Notes: generated by a model not told the origin, from the letters alone. A stretch of DNA of 64,000 bases from Voacanga thouarsii (GCA_026120185.1 JANUWF010001281.1:1406501-1470500), one strand, 5' to 3'; positions 1 to 11,412 are shown, counted from the first letter of the stretch. A program made the numbers and translations.

Positions 1-1509
1 CAGGGAAAATAGATGTACTAGTTTCATCTGATGCAATGACTCGTGGAATGGATATTGAAGGGGTGAGAAATGTCATCAATTATGATATGCCTGCATATAC
101 TAAGACATATATTCATCGAGCTGGTCGAACTGCAAGAGCAGGCCAGTCAGGGCGTTGTATCACTCTGCTCAAAATAGATGAGGTAAGTTTGTATTTCTTA
201 CAATTTTTTGAAAATGTCTTCTTTACACACATTTCTTTTTCTGCTTTGATTTTTATTATCAATTCTTTCTATGTATGCATGTAAATAGAGTTCGATAGTT
301 CCATCTTTGCTTGTGAAAATAATGCAGTTGTGTGCGAGTGATGTAAAGGGTTGGTGACCTCCCCATCTTTGTTGTTCATGAAGCTGTAATTTTCAAATTG
401 ATAAAAGGCTTTAACTGATTTCAAAGTGAACTAACACTTATTTTGATCAAAATTGATTTTACTTTTGGTGATCATACTTGTGTGTTTCTTAGGTAGGATC
501 CTAGAGCAGTCAGTACTGTATTGCATTTGTATGCATGTATATATAAAACATGCCTCAACATATGATACCAATCAGTGCTGTATTGTATTTGATGTTTACC
601 TTGCTGGTTGGATGGTTTTTTTTCCTTCCTATTTACTTTTGGAGGTGCAGGAAAATTATATTTAATATATTTACCTATATTTTCTTTAACTGACATTGTT
701 TACTGTAGAATGCTCTGTTTATTTTGTTCTGTACCATACCTCTGTATTATATCCTGCTGGGGTAAAAATATACAACAGTAGTAAATATCTTCTCTTCTTT
801 TCTGTTGTCATTTAGCAGCTTTCTCCCCACCCCACCCCACCCTACCCCACCACCACCACCAACACCACCACCACCACCACGACCAAGAAGTTTCAATAGG
901 TCTGCTCTTTGTGCACTTAAACAATGTAACTTGTTGCAATGCTTAGATGAGGTAACATAATTGGCTTTGTTGTATTATATTTTGAATTCACCTTCCCTGT
1001 ACTTGTTTCAGGTCAAGCGATTCAAGAAGCTGTTACAGAAAGCTGATAAGAATTCTTGTCCCATTTACCCCATTCCTTCAGAATCAGTAGAATCACTTCG
1101 CTCTGTGTACACGACAGGTATTCTTTACTTGCATTATGAATCACAAATAATTTGGTTAATTCAGATTAAACTTTTTATTTCTTTTCCTCCATCCATCTCC
1201 ACCCTTTGAAGTACATTGGATTCTTGGTGGGACAGTATTAATCTACTAGAAGGAAAGGGGAGTGAAATTAGCAGTTGTGTTGATGGGCATTCACAAGAAA
1301 CCTTTGGGAGCTAATTGAAAATTTTCCAAATTTGAAGTCATTTGAAAAATGTCAGAAGATTTTACATATTGGAAGTTAAAGACCTTGTAATTTGTATCTC
1401 CGAGAAATCTCGTTAAAGCTGTGCAATTCTTGTTGTGTCAGCTCTGGAGAAATTGAAAATGAGTGTAGAATCAGAAAAGCATCGGAAGTGCAAGCGTAAT
1501 TTGAAGTAG
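1..1509 (+). CDS. RH1: DEAD-box ATP-dependent RNA helicase, RH1/DDX51-like, 3' end only (exons 1-182, 1012-1117, 1442-1509)
   Basis: This is the C-terminal part of a DEAD-box RNA helicase; the 5' part lies outside the window. The first exon, in frame from base 3, carries helicase motif V (TRGMDIEGV, 39-65) and motif VI (HRAGRTARAG, 114-143), which bind RNA and ATP in the second RecA-like lobe. It ends with GAG before GTAAGT at 183. The second exon opens after TTTCAG with VKRFKKLLQKA and ends in phase 1 at 1117 before GT. The third follows TGTCAG, restores the frame as ALEKLK then VESEKHRK, and stops with TAG at 1507-1509. The segments SCPIYPIP and ALEKLK with VESE match my recollection of plant RH1, the relative of yeast Dbp6 and human DDX51, which act in 60S ribosome biogenesis in the nucleolus. 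The tail after ALEKLK is short. The exon joins are inferred from splice signals and frame, without transcripts. Confidence 0.88.
183..1011 (+). other. Intron of the RH1-like gene (829 bp)
   Basis: The intron starts GTAAGT and ends TTTCAG, and both flanking exons join in phase 0 to give continuous helicase sequence. It is T-rich like plant introns and holds a C/CA-rich simple repeat at 825-883. Short reading frames inside it resemble nothing I know. Confidence 0.85.
825..883. repeat. CCCCA/CCA simple repeat in the RH1-like intron
   Basis: The stretch begins with CCCCAC units and passes into CCA triplets interrupted by single AAC and GAC changes. It lies 130 bp upstream of the 3' splice site. 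It is low-complexity DNA with no coding value. Confidence 0.9.
1118..1441 (+). other. Second visible intron of the RH1-like gene (324 bp)
   Basis: The intron starts GTATTC and ends TGTCAG. It splits an alanine codon in phase 1: G before the intron and CT after it. The support is continuity of the helicase C-terminus across the junction. Confidence 0.8.
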
Positions 1510-2453
1510 GAAGGCAAGGATTCATTCTTCTGGTAAGTTTGTTTCTATTTCGATGTCCATTTAACCTTTTTATCATTTGTGTTTTGGAAAATTGTCCATT
1601 TAGTCCCTGAACAATTAAAGTTTGACAAAGAAGGGTTTGAATTTTTTAAAAATCTTTTCAAGTCCCGAGACAATTTATGATCTTCCTGAAGAGGACTTGT
1701 GCCACTTGGGTGGTGGTTTGTGGCCGAAGTGCTCACATGCAACGCCCGTGTTTAGTGATGAAGGGCAAAGATGTTAAGTAACTTGATCTTCCCTTCATAA
1801 TGTCACATGCCAAGCAAACGACTAAAAGCAAACCTGTTTCACTATGAAACCCCAGCCTCCCTCACTACCATCACTGCTGCAACTGTTGCCATGCACTCCT
1901 ACCACTATGATTGCCACCATCATCGCTACATACCACCACCATCATCGCCACACACCATCACCATCATCAATGGTGCCTTGCTGCTACCACCTTCCTCCCT
2001 TTCTAGTTGCACTTTCATCCCCCTCCCTTGCCATTAGCAGCAGTAGCAGCCATAGCAGTAGCTGTACTCAACACAGTTGGAAATTTCGCAACATCCTCTT
2101 GCCCCCAACATCACTTGGCCTGACCTCTCCAGCCTCAGCTTCAATCTCTTCCATGTCCAATTGCACTGACCTCCATTGCCTCAACTTCAACCTCATCAAC
2201 ATCCGAACTTAGTTGACAATCTCCACATTGTAAACATTAATTTTCACTAAATTTGGACACAACCAAAGCAATGTCTCAATCTCTCTTGATTTCTCATGAA
2301 CGTCCCTTCATACGGAGCTTCCTATATGCTTCCAATTCTTGAAATTTCTAAGTAATTGCAGACATACAGAACAATGATTTACACCAAGAACAACAAATTC
2401 TTGATGATTCACAGAATTCTTAGCACTTGTAATCAAACCCTCGTCACCAATCT
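1510..2453. other. Helicase 3' flank with CAC/CAT-rich low-complexity DNA
   Basis: This should hold the 3' UTR and terminator of the helicase gene, but I could not pick a poly(A) site. From about 1860 to 2060 the DNA is rich in CCA, CAT and AGC triplets, which creates open frames coding runs of S, P, H and T. Those look like low-complexity artefacts. The segment around 1600-1760 (phrases such as TTTAGTCCCTGAACAATTAA) has the feel of an old dispersed repeat but shows no terminal structure. I see no gene here. Confidence 0.5.
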
Positions 2454-2598
2454 TGTTGAGATTTGTATCTTTGTTAGGGTCTTATTGAGAAATGAAGGAT
2501 ATAGAGAATTCTAGGGACGTGTATGCAAAATTGTAAAGGCTGTATATAAAGCTTAAATTGTTATCGAATAAATTAAGTTTTTACTCGATTAATCAATT
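2454..2598 (+). repeat. 5' LTR of Copia-1
   Basis: The LTR begins TGTTGAGATTTG and ends AATCAATT. The end is fixed by the primer site that follows directly and by the flank of Copia-2, where the same end abuts a target duplication. It carries TGTATATAAAGC as a TATA-like box and an 8-bp insertion (around 2497) that the 3' LTR lacks. Confidence 0.9.
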
Positions 2599-2611
2599 TG
2601 GTATCAGAGCC
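2599..2611 (+). other. Primer binding site of Copia-1 (tRNA-iMet)
   Basis: TGGTATCAGAGCC directly follows the LTR and is complementary to the 3' end of plant initiator methionine tRNA, which primes minus-strand DNA synthesis. The sequence between it and gag (2612-2918) holds repeated GCCGCTACAGTA phrases. Confidence 0.93.
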
Positions 2612-2918
2612 AAACCCTAGTCGTAACCCGCTACAGTACATGCTCCGCCGCTACAGTACTCGCTCCGCCGCTACAGTAAATCGCTCCAGTAACAGTAACC
2701 CTCCTTTCTCTCTAGGCCCCTCACCACTTTAAGTTTGTTTTCTATCTCCGTGCCCGTGTGGGGAGGGCGATACCCCATGAGTCTCGAGATAGCATGAAGA
2801 TGCCGAAGTTCTAGACAGATCTTGATGTGTAGAAGATCGAGATCGGGTCAAGGAGAAGAAGAAGGGCAAGTGTGTGATAGACTCGTGTGATAGGTGTGAG
2901 GAACCCGAATACGAGTCG

Positions 2919-3880
2919 ATGACAGAGGTTAGCAAGCATACGATGGAGGAGGTGGTTAAGAAATTGGATCCTGCAGATCTTGCGACATTGATGCGGTTTA
3001 TGAGGATGTCGGGGGGTGAAAATTTTGCGAGGCCACCTGCTGTGAAGGTGGAGCTTCCACTTGTTGATCTGAAACTCGATGGGCCAGCAACGTATCTGAG
3101 CTGGTCACGTTGGGTGAGGTATACTCTGGAAGGGAGGAATCTAGGGGAGTACTTGACAGCTGAGAAAGCAGAGCCAGCTGAGGGCACTGCAGGGAGGGAT
3201 GAGTGGAAGTCAACTCACATGTTGGTGTACATGTGGCTTCTCAACTCAATGGTCTCGTCTATTGCTGCGACAGTGGATGGCATCGAGAAGGTTAATGATG
3301 TCTGGGAGAAGTTGATGAGAACTTATGATGGTGTGGGGAACAATTTGAGGGTGTTCCAGATTAAGAGGGACATCTATGCTACAATCCAAGGAGATAGGAC
3401 AGTGCAGGAGTATGCCACAGAGTTGGAACGCTTGTGGCTAGATCATGATCATTTCTCGCCTCGAGCATGCTGTAAAGATCTTGAGTGTAAGGAAAGAGAG
3501 GCCTTGATTCAGGAGAGGACTATGTTATTTCTCCAGGGGTTAGCCCCAGCATTTGAGCAAAGGACAGCGATGCTGCTAGCTTAGACGAGGATCCCTTCAC
3601 TTGAGGAGGCGGTCTCGGCCATGATACAGGAGGAGAGTCGTATTAAGCTACAGGTTGGGACAGGCGGACATCCTGGGATGAAGTCAGCGCTAGTAGTCTC
3701 CAACTCGGGTAACACGGGGTTCAAACGGGAGACTAGGCGGTGCTACAAGCTGTGGTGAAGTAGGTCATACGAAACGAGGCTTGTCCTAAGCTACCCAAGG
3801 AGAGAGACTCGGGTGGACGTGGACGGTTTGCGAGGTCGTGGTCGCGGCCAGTGGGGGCGAAAGAGGTGGAAGAGGCTATC
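2919..3880 (+). pseudogene. Copia-1 gag remnant (capsid and zinc-knuckle region)
   Basis: Gag forms the virus-like particle and packages element RNA. The frame from ATG 2919 runs to a TAG at 3582-3584. It shows the UBN2-type copia gag pattern, with WSRWVRYTLEG near the start and VWEKLMRTYDG in the middle. Copia-2 has CAG where this copy has TAG, so the stop is a point mutation. Beyond it the frame continues with SLEEAVSAMIQEESR, then breaks in the zinc-knuckle stretch (about 3745-3775), where the CCHC box seen in Copia-2 is scrambled by small indels. The start is chosen because frames upstream contain stops in both copies of the family. Confidence 0.85.
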
Positions 3881-4099
3881 GGGCCAATTTGATGGTAGCG
3901 GAGGAAGAGGAAGAGGCGGGTGTGGTCTTTGCGAGGAAGACCGAAGCACTATTAGAAATGCGAGAAGGAAGCGAGAGAGCGACGGGTGATGGAGCCAAAA
4001 GAGTGCGGTTGAGGATGCATCCACCTCCGCTTTGCCCATGGGTAACACTTGCTACCTATGCTCGATTGACCAAAGGTACTTGCTCTTGCCTCTATCTCC

Positions 4100-7000
4100 A
4101 CCACTAGATCACCGAAATGGATCGTAGATTCGGTGCATCTCGACATGTGACGAGTAATGCTAGTGAGTTCTCTTCCTATACTCACTTAGCAATGCCGAGA
4201 GAGCATCCGAGACCGTCGACGGGACAGCACGGCTTGTGGTTGGTAAGGGTACGATGAAGTGTACGGGTTCGATAACTTTGTCCAATGTTTTGCATGCTCC
4301 TTCTTTCCCGGTAAATCTTTTATCTATTAGTGCCATTATACTCCAACTAAAATGTGTGGTTTCTTTTGACATTCCCAAGGTGATCTTCCAGGAGAAGGAG
4401 ACGGGCCGGAGACTTGGGACTGGCACGTGGCGTAATGGACTGTGGTACCTGGATCGTGAGGGGATGGACTCAGCATTGATATCTGTGGTGGAGAAGGTAG
4501 GAGTAGGAGGATCTGAGATGAGTGCTAAGGATGTGTTGATGCTCCATCACCAACGCATGGGACACATTTTGTTTAGTGTGTTGAGTCGGTTGTATCCAGT
4601 TTTATTTGAAAATGCCAATAAACAGAAAGTTGTGTGTGATGCATGTGAATTTGGAAAACTTACTAGAAGTTCTTATGTTAGTTCTGGTCATAGAAGCTCT
4701 CGTGCTTTTGATTTGATACATTCTGATGTTTGGGGACCTTGTTCCACTAGTTCTATGAATGGTTTTAGATATTTTGTGACTTCTATTGATTGTTTTTCTC
4801 GTGTTACTTGGTTGTATTTGATGAAAAATAAGAGTGATGTATTTGTCTGCTTCAAAGACTTTCATAGGTCTATTCAGACTCAATATGGAGCAGTGGTGAA
4901 AATATTGAGGTCTGATAATGGTACAGAGTATACCAATAGAGCATTTGCGGAATACTTGTCAGCTCAAGGCATACAACATCAAACTACATGTCCATACACA
5001 CCAGCTCAAAATGGGGTAGCAGAAAGGAAAAACAGACACCTTCTAGAGACAGCTAGGAGCATGATGATCACGATGAATGTCCCAAAACAGTTATGGGGGC
5101 AATCGGTCTTAACAGCTGCTCAATTGATCAACAGGATGCCCACAAGAGTGTTGGACTGGAAGTCTCCGTGTGAAATGTTGAAAGGAGATAACGGTGGGAT
5201 CCTCCCATTGAAGGTGTTTGGTTGTGTGTTTTGTGAAGGACAACAGACCATCCGTAGGGATGCTTGGTCCTAGAGCTGTGAAATGTGTCTTTGTAGGATA
5301 CTCTGCTACCTAGAAGGGGTATGTTTGCTGGAGTCCAGTAGAGAAAAGGTTGTTTGTAAGCATGGATGTGCATTTTCGAGAGTTTGAGCCATATTATACA
5401 CTGGAGGTGACCTCACCCATTGGTGACTTATCTGATAAAGACGGTATTAGGCGAGAGGGGGAGAATGGTGAGAGGTTGGTGAATGTAGGATCAATTCCCT
5501 TATCGATTCCTTATTCTGTTGAGAGGAGGGAATCAGTTGAGGAGCACGAGAACAAAGAAGAGGAGGAACCCGTCGGTGTTGGGACTCAGGCACAGGGGGA
5601 GTTGAGAGTGTATACCAGGAGGAGGCAGAATGAGGTGTCAGAGTCAACATCTGCAGTACCACTGGTGCCATCAAGTCCCTTGTCCCGGCCTACTCCAACT
5701 TCTGAGACACCCACACCACCCTCAAACTTAGAAAACACAAGTGCTATAATTCCTTCTTCTCATCCCACTCCCATGATAGTAAGGAGGACCTCTCGCAATA
5801 ATGCAGGAGTTCCCCCCGACCATTATGGTTTCCCACATGACATTACTCAATTTGTCTCATACTCTAATTTATCACCTACGTATGGAGCATTCATTACATC
5901 TTTGGACTTTGTTACTTTACCTAAGTGTTGGCAGGATGCTAAAGAGGATCTAAAGTGGAAAGCAGCTATGTAAGAAGAACTTGGAGCTTTGGATAAGAAC
6001 AGAACTTGGGAGATAGTGTCACTACCACCAAGCAAGAAGGCAGTGGGGTGCAAGTGGCTGTTCACAGTGAAGCAGACCCCAGAAGGAAAAATTGATCGCT
6101 ACAAGGCACGGTTGGTGGTGAAGGGGTATAGTCAGACATATGGCATCGACTATAATGAGACCTTTGCTCCCGTGGCCAAAATGGGAACAGTAAGGACACT
6201 TGTCTCCATTGTAGTGAATGGGGGTTGGAAACTACATCAGTTGGATGTTAAAAACGCATTTCTTCACGGAGATCTGCTAGAAGAGGTGTATATGGAGGTT
6301 CCCCCAGGCTTTGGTACAAAACAGACAGTGGACAAGGTTTGTAGATTAAGGAAGTCACTGTATGGGTTGAAACAGTCTCCTAGAGCTTGGTTTGACAGGT
6401 TCAGAAGAGCTATGGTAAGCATAGGCTATAAGCAAATCAATGCCGATCACACTGTGTGCTTTCGACAACAGGGTGGTCACATTACTATGTTAGCAGTGTA
6501 TGTGGATGATATGATCACCGTTGATGACGAGGGTGAGATTGCTCAACTGAAGGCAAAACTGGGCAAAGAGTTTGAGGTGAAGGATCTCGGGCAGCTAAAA
6601 TACTTCCTGGGGATTGAGGTGGCTCGTGGAGAAGAGGGGATTGTTCTATCTCAGAGGAAGTATGCGTTAGACTTACTCACAGAGACGGGCATGTTGGGTT
6701 GCAAGCCTGTGGTTTCACCAATTGATCTGAGGTTTTGAGCGCAGAGGCAGGAGAGCCGGTTGATCGTGAGCGGTACCAGAGGTTGGTAGGACGTCTCATC
6801 TTTTTGAGTCACACTCGTCCTGACATATCATTTGCTGTGAGTATGGTGAGCCGCTACATGCATGACCCAAGGAAGGGCCACATGGACGCAGTGTACCAAA
6901 TTCTGAGGTACCTGAAGAGTGCACCAGGGAAGGGGTTGATCTTTAAGAAGAATGGACATTTGAACATTGAGGGCTATTGTGACTCTGACTGAGCAAGTTG

Positions 7001-7445
7001 TGCTGATGATAGAAAGTCCACAACTGGATATTGCGTGTTTGTAGGAGGCAATTTGGTATCCTGGAAGAGTAAGAAGCAGTCAGTGGTTGCAAGGTCAAGA
7101 GCAGAAGCTGAGTATAGGGCAATGGCTTTAGGAGTTGTGGAGATGGTGTGGTTGAGAGCTTTGTTAGTAGAGCTCAAGATGGATAAAGGAGTTAAAATGA
7201 AGCTATGGTGCGACAGCAAGTCCGCAATTAGCATTGCCAATAACCTCGTGCAACGTGACAAAACCAAACATGTGGAGATTGATAGGTTCTTCATCAAAGA
7301 AAAGCTGGATAGTGGACTATTGGAGTTGGGACTTGTAGCTACTATAGAGCAAGTGGCTGACTGTCTCACTAAAGGACTTAGTTCATTAGATCTCTCAAGA
7401 TTGTGTGACAAGATGGGCTTAATGGATATCTTCTGCCCATCTTGA
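4100..7445 (+). pseudogene. Copia-1 pol remnant: protease, integrase, reverse transcriptase, RNase H
   Basis: Protease: the DSGAS box near 4131 has lost two bases compared with Copia-2 and is out of frame. Integrase: HHQRMGH (4543 on) and CDACEFG form the zinc site, and IHSDVWGP, RSDNGTEY and NGVAERKN carry the DDE residues. The frame breaks near 5237, and a TAG at 5311-5313 stands where Copia-2 reads CAG. Reverse transcriptase (5989-6738): KARLVVKGYSQTYGIDY, QLDVKNAFLHGD and the catalytic YVDDM near 6500. A TAA at 5971-5973 replaces CAA just before it. RNase H: GYCDSD is followed by TGA in place of TGG (6990-6992), then SKKQSVVARSRAEAEYRAMA. With four stops and at least three indels it cannot make protein. 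Confidence 0.93.
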
Positions 7446-7587
7446 GGGGGAGTGTTAAGATTTATATCTTTGTTAGGGTCTTATTGAGAGTATAGATAAT
7501 TCTAGGGACTTGTATGCAAAGTTGTAAATGTTATATATAAGTCTAAATCGTTATCGAATAAATTAAGTTTTACTCGGTTAATCAATT
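7441..7587 (+). repeat. Polypurine tract and 3' LTR of Copia-1
   Basis: The tract GAGGGGGAG just before 7453 is the plus-strand primer. The LTR (7453-7587) begins TGTTAAGATTTA and ends TTAATCAATT. It matches the 5' LTR over its whole length except for the 8-bp indel and about ten substitutions. Confidence 0.9.
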
Positions 7588-8250
7588 TCTTCAATGGCCT
7601 AAAATATCATAATAAAGTATATCCAAGTGACTAAAAAGATAAAGTGGGAAAAGAAAGCAATACTCCCAAAGGCAGATAAGTTACAATAAGAGTGAAGTTT
7701 ATTCCCCAAAATTTGAAAGAAGCATTGTTAGCGTGAGGAGAGGGATCAAACTTACAAAAAGAAAAAATGAACACACCAAGTAAAAGCATAACAAAATTTG
7801 AAAGAAAACAAAATAAAAGCACACTAAAAATCAAAGAAAAAGAAAAAAAAAAAGAAAATCAAAGCACTAAGAACCGTCTGAAGTAGAGCCTCTAGATGGG
7901 CCTCTAAATTGTCCTCCAAATGGACCACTAAATGGAGCAACAACGACCTCCAAATGGACCAACAGGTCCTCCTTGTTTCTCTTAATAACGCCGCCAATAA
8001 TGCCCCTGAATATCTTGATTGAGCCTTAGATTGCGCAAAATATCATTTTAGTGTTGCTGAGTATGCTCAATCCTACCCTCATATAAATTATATCCACCCG
8101 TATTTCAGTCATTTCGTCCCTTAATTGCTCGAAGAATATATGAATATTGGCTAGAATATTGTCACTAATACTTGATGGTCTCCCAGAATGTCTTTGTGGC
8201 TGGGGAGGTTGTGGGAAAATATGGCTAAAGGGTGTATTTTAAAAAAGTAA
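7588..8250. other. Unassigned DNA between Copia-1 and Copia-5
   Basis: An A-rich segment (7590-7860) is followed by a weak reading frame on the - strand (about 8215 down to 7880). That frame starts with PQPPQPQRHSG and ends in glycine-rich FGGPFSGPFGGQFRG with one internal stop. Glycine- and proline-rich tails of this kind occur in retrotransposon proteins, but I do not recognise it. I see no complete gene. Confidence 0.35.
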
Positions 8251-8544
8251 TGCTGTAAATATTGCAACACTAGAGTTAGGAAAGTTTGACCATTAAATTA
8301 GAGGATTTTGTAACCAGTGATTAGGAGATTTTGTGGGTAGTAATTAGGAAATTTTGTGAATCAATTTTTTAGGGTTGTTGCTATATTTGTGTCTTAGGCA
8401 GCTTGTATATAATCAGCTCATTGTAATTTTAAGTGATATATGAAAAAAGATTATTCTCTCTTAATTTCTTAGCATGGTATTAGAGCTGTTCATCCTAGGA
8501 TGCTTTTGACTTTTCTGCTTCCGTCTATCCTTTGCTTCTTCTTC

Positions 8545-8852
8545 TTCTGCCGACCGACCTTAATTGCTGGTGCTGTTTCTTTCATTCTAATTCCTACAAT
8601 CAGCCAGCCTTAATTGCTGGTATTTCTCTTTTATTTTTCCTTCTCGTAGGTGCTATATAGCCAGCCTTTATTGCTTGTGTTGTTTCCAAGTGTTTTGATA
8701 CTGATTTGTACCATACAGCTTTCATTGCTGTTATTTTCTCTTCGCTTTCAAGCAGCTTTCATTACTACAGTCTTCTCTCTCGAGTAGCATTCATTATTGT
8801 CATTTTCTCTTTATTTTTCTTGTTCAGGCAGCTTTAATTGCTACAAATATTT
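8545..8852 (+). repeat. Seven-fold degenerate repeat in the Copia-5 leader
   Basis: A core close to CAGCTTTAATTGCTG recurs about seven times at spacings of roughly 30-65 bp between the primer site and gag. Variants include GCCTTAATTGCTGG, GCTTTCATTGCTG and GCATTCATTATTG. Each is followed by a pyrimidine-rich stretch such as TTTCTCTT. Confidence 0.7.
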
Positions 8853-8860
8853 TTTTTACC

Positions 8861-9590
8861 ATGTCAACTTCCCAAGTACGAGTTGTAAGAGTAAAATGCT
8901 GGACGCTTCATGGGAAGCCACCCAGCCGAGAATGGGAACAAAACGGAGGACAATCCACAAGTGGACAAGCCAATATAGCAGCTGGCCAAATTGCTGAGCC
9001 ACCAAAGTCAGAAATTGTTGGTCTCAACCAAGATAAATTGGAAAGGGTGACAACACTCATCAGTCATCTAGAAAAGCCCTTAGGTACTTGTTCTGTGGCA
9101 TATTCAGGTAAGTTTCTACTTTCCATTGGATTAAATGTTTCTGATACAACCATTTCCACCTCTTGGATAAGGATTTAGGAGCTACCGACCATATGACCCA
9201 TTCATCAAATGTCTTCACCACCTATTCCCTGTGCCCAAGTAGTAAGAAAACAGCCATTCCAGATGGTTCTTTGACCACTGTGGTAGGAATTGAAAGTATC
9301 CAAATTAACCCATTGTTAACTTTGAAAAATGTTCTCCATGTCCCTAAGCTAATTACTAATCTAATATCCATCCAAAAACTTGTCCATAACTTACAATGTA
9401 TGGTGGTTTTTCATTATAATGGTTGTGTATTTCAGGAAAAGAGTTCGGGGACGATGATTGGACATGCTAGAGAATGGGGTGACCTCTACTTCCTTGAAGC
9501 AAGTCAATCAACCATCCCCAAGGGTAAACAGTTAGTGTTATTTGTTTCCGAGTCTTTGTCATCCAAAGAGGAGAAAATTGGGCTCCATCA
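8861..9590 (+). pseudogene. Copia-5 gag C-terminus and protease remnant
   Basis: The frame from ATG 8861 reads CWTLHGKPPSREWEQ and then KLERVTTLISHLEKPLGT, matching the segment just after the zinc knuckle of many plant copia gags. From 9163 a second frame holds the aspartic protease region: DLGATDHMT stands where DSGATDHM is expected. The catalytic D is kept and serine has become leucine, one C-to-T step. Then come LKNVLHVPKLITNLISI and the pre-integrase box ending GLHHR near 9590. The two frames are offset, so at least one indel separates them. The sequence stops abruptly at the joint with LTR-D. Confidence 0.78.
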
Positions 9591-11277
9591 TCGTCTCTAT
9601 TTTCTCCACTTAAACATCAGATTTTCTCCACTTTCCCCTCCACTATTTCGGCCACGCTAAAGCACACACATGCACACGAAATTTCAGCTTCTATTACTCT
9701 CAAAATCCCCTCTGGTTTTAAGCAAAAATTGCAGCACAAGACCCTAATTTTTCTCTTCCTATTTTCGCCCAAAGCTGAACTAGAAATCAGCCTATACTTT
9801 TCTTTTTTTCCTCTCATTATCTCAGCCACATAAGCATCCTAGAGCACGGCCATAAACTCCTCCTACTCACTGCAGTTTCGGCCAAAGCAAGAGGGACCAA
9901 AAGCTGCCATTTTTTCCACTTGTGACCAAGAGTCCGAAGCAAGACAAACTCTCCTAAGCACTAAAACACCTAACTCTAACCTATTCCCTTCATCGAACCA
10001 GCCCTCAATCAAACCCTAAACACCTTCTACTGCCCAAGAATTCCAGCCACCACTCTCTTTAAGGATTTCGTCCATTGCAACCTCCAATCCTCTCCAAAAT
10101 TGAAAACTAAACCAATGGTGAGTAACCCTTCAACCCCTTTCAACTTGTATTCAATTAATCTTCTTCTTTTCTCCTAAATCTCGGTCATCAAGGGGCTGAT
10201 TCTTCTCTCCTCTTGTTGGAGATTTTCGAACCAAGGGTCCAAGAGCCGCCAATCAACTCTTCTTTCCAAAGTAAATTCAACCAAGCACCAAAGGCGTCAC
10301 CTTTGCTCTTATTATGTCGTCAAAGAGGTATTTAAGGCGTAAATTTACTGATTTAAATAAGGTTGACTTTATAGGGGTGTTTTTCCACATAAGTGTATAT
10401 GGAGTAGCATGAATAGATAGAATTTACAAACACAAGCAGAGTTTATCTTGCAGGCGGCCACCTTTGGTATAATGATGAGATATGGTGCAATATGGAGTAG
10501 CATGAATAGATGAATAGTTTGGTGCACAATATGGAGAATTAGAAATATATTTAGAGTGCCCTATATCTCATCATTATACCCTATCTTCTGGCAGGCGACC
10601 ACCTTCAGAAGATAAATTCTGCTTAAAGAGGTGATAATACTACTTAGTCAGGTCGGTCTGAGCCAGCATGTTGGTCCATGTGGACTTTAGTCTGCCGGAT
10701 TGGACAATCGGTGTGTTGGATGTAGAGATGGAGGAGCATCTCACCCTAGTGGGCGGATCACTCACTGCCCAGTGTTGAACGGTTACATTGGGAGCTATCA
10801 TGATAGCAGTCGTGATATTGCCTTGATATTGATATTGAATCATTACTAATCCATACTTAATGAATCTATGATATTGATGAATGGATGATTTATTGAGAGT
10901 TGTTTTGAATATGGCAAGCATTGCTTCACTCAATGATTGTTTATTGACGAAAATTGACTTACAAACATATTTTGTGGTTTTGATAAACATGCATGCACGA
11001 AATGTTTAAATGTGACATCCGCATGGGACTTACTGAGATTTCAATCTTACACTATTTTATATCATGTTTTCAGGGGAGTACTTTTATTGAGTAGGTGGAA
11101 AGAATAAGAGATTATCGTTTAGTTTATTTCATTTCATTTTATTTTTCTTTGTATTTCTTTTGAGAGATGGTTGTTAGTGTCTAAATTTTCAGACTTGTAA
11201 GTTTTGATTTTGGATGTAATACGATTATCGTTTTTATTTTATCTAGTCATTTTTTTTTTGTACCTCGTTATAAAGAC

Positions 11278-11412
11278 AATTGATTAATCGAGTAAAATTT
11301 AATTTATTCGATAACGATTTAGGCTTATATACAGCCTTTACAACTTTGCATACAAGTCCCTAGAATTATCTATACTCTCACTAAGACCCTAACAAAGATA
11401 TAAATCTTAACA
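11278..11412 (-). repeat. 3' LTR of Copia-2
   Basis: On the + strand it runs from AATTGATTAATCG to CTTAACA. The complement of the polypurine tract (CTCCCCCTC) follows at 11413. AAGAC lies immediately to its left. Confidence 0.93.

Larger units (their letters stand above)
2454..7587 (+). mobile_element. Copia-1: degenerate Ty1/copia LTR retrotransposon
   Basis: A complete-length but dead copia element. In order it has a 5' LTR (2454-2598), an initiator-Met tRNA primer site (2599-2611), gag, protease, integrase, reverse transcriptase, RNase H (2919-7445), a purine tract (7441-7452) and a 3' LTR (7453-7587). The integrase lies before the reverse transcriptase, which defines Ty1/copia. The two LTRs differ at roughly 7-8% of positions plus an 8-bp indel. 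The flanks (AATCT on the left, TCTTC on the right) share only TCT, so no clean target duplication remains. Copia-2 at 11278-16398 is the same family in opposite orientation. The short LTR would fit several copia lineages and I do not assign one. Confidence 0.93.
8251..9590 (+). mobile_element. Copia-5: 5' fragment of another copia element
   Basis: The fragment keeps the 3' end of a 5' LTR (ending TTAGCA at 8474), a primer site TGGTATTAGAGC (8475-8486, one change from the tRNA-iMet consensus), a repetitive leader, a gag C-terminus and protease. It then stops at about 9590, in the GLHHR box that opens the integrase zinc domain. The rest of pol and the 3' LTR are missing. The left end of the LTR is not resolved; 8251 is a guess from a change in composition. 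It is not the family of Copia-1 or Copia-2. Confidence 0.7.

Noticed and set aside
828..886. CRISPR-like short repeats
   Set aside because: They are simple CCA repeats in a plant intron, without spacers.
1807..2212. Two overlapping + strand open frames of 76 and 122 codons
   Set aside because: They come from CAC/CAT/AGC-rich low-complexity DNA and give only runs of S, P, H and T. No start context or relatives support them.
3838..4107. Glycine/arginine- and glutamate-rich + strand frame
   Set aside because: It is part of the Copia-1 gag-protease region, which aligns with Copia-2, not a separate gene.
4602..4883. 93-codon - strand frame, repeated at 13970-14251 on the other strand
   Set aside because: It is the antisense shadow of the integrase core in both copies. 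Its conservation simply follows the integrase.
2449..7592. A target duplication for Copia-1
   Set aside because: AATCT and TCTTC share only three bases in register; I do not count this as a duplication.
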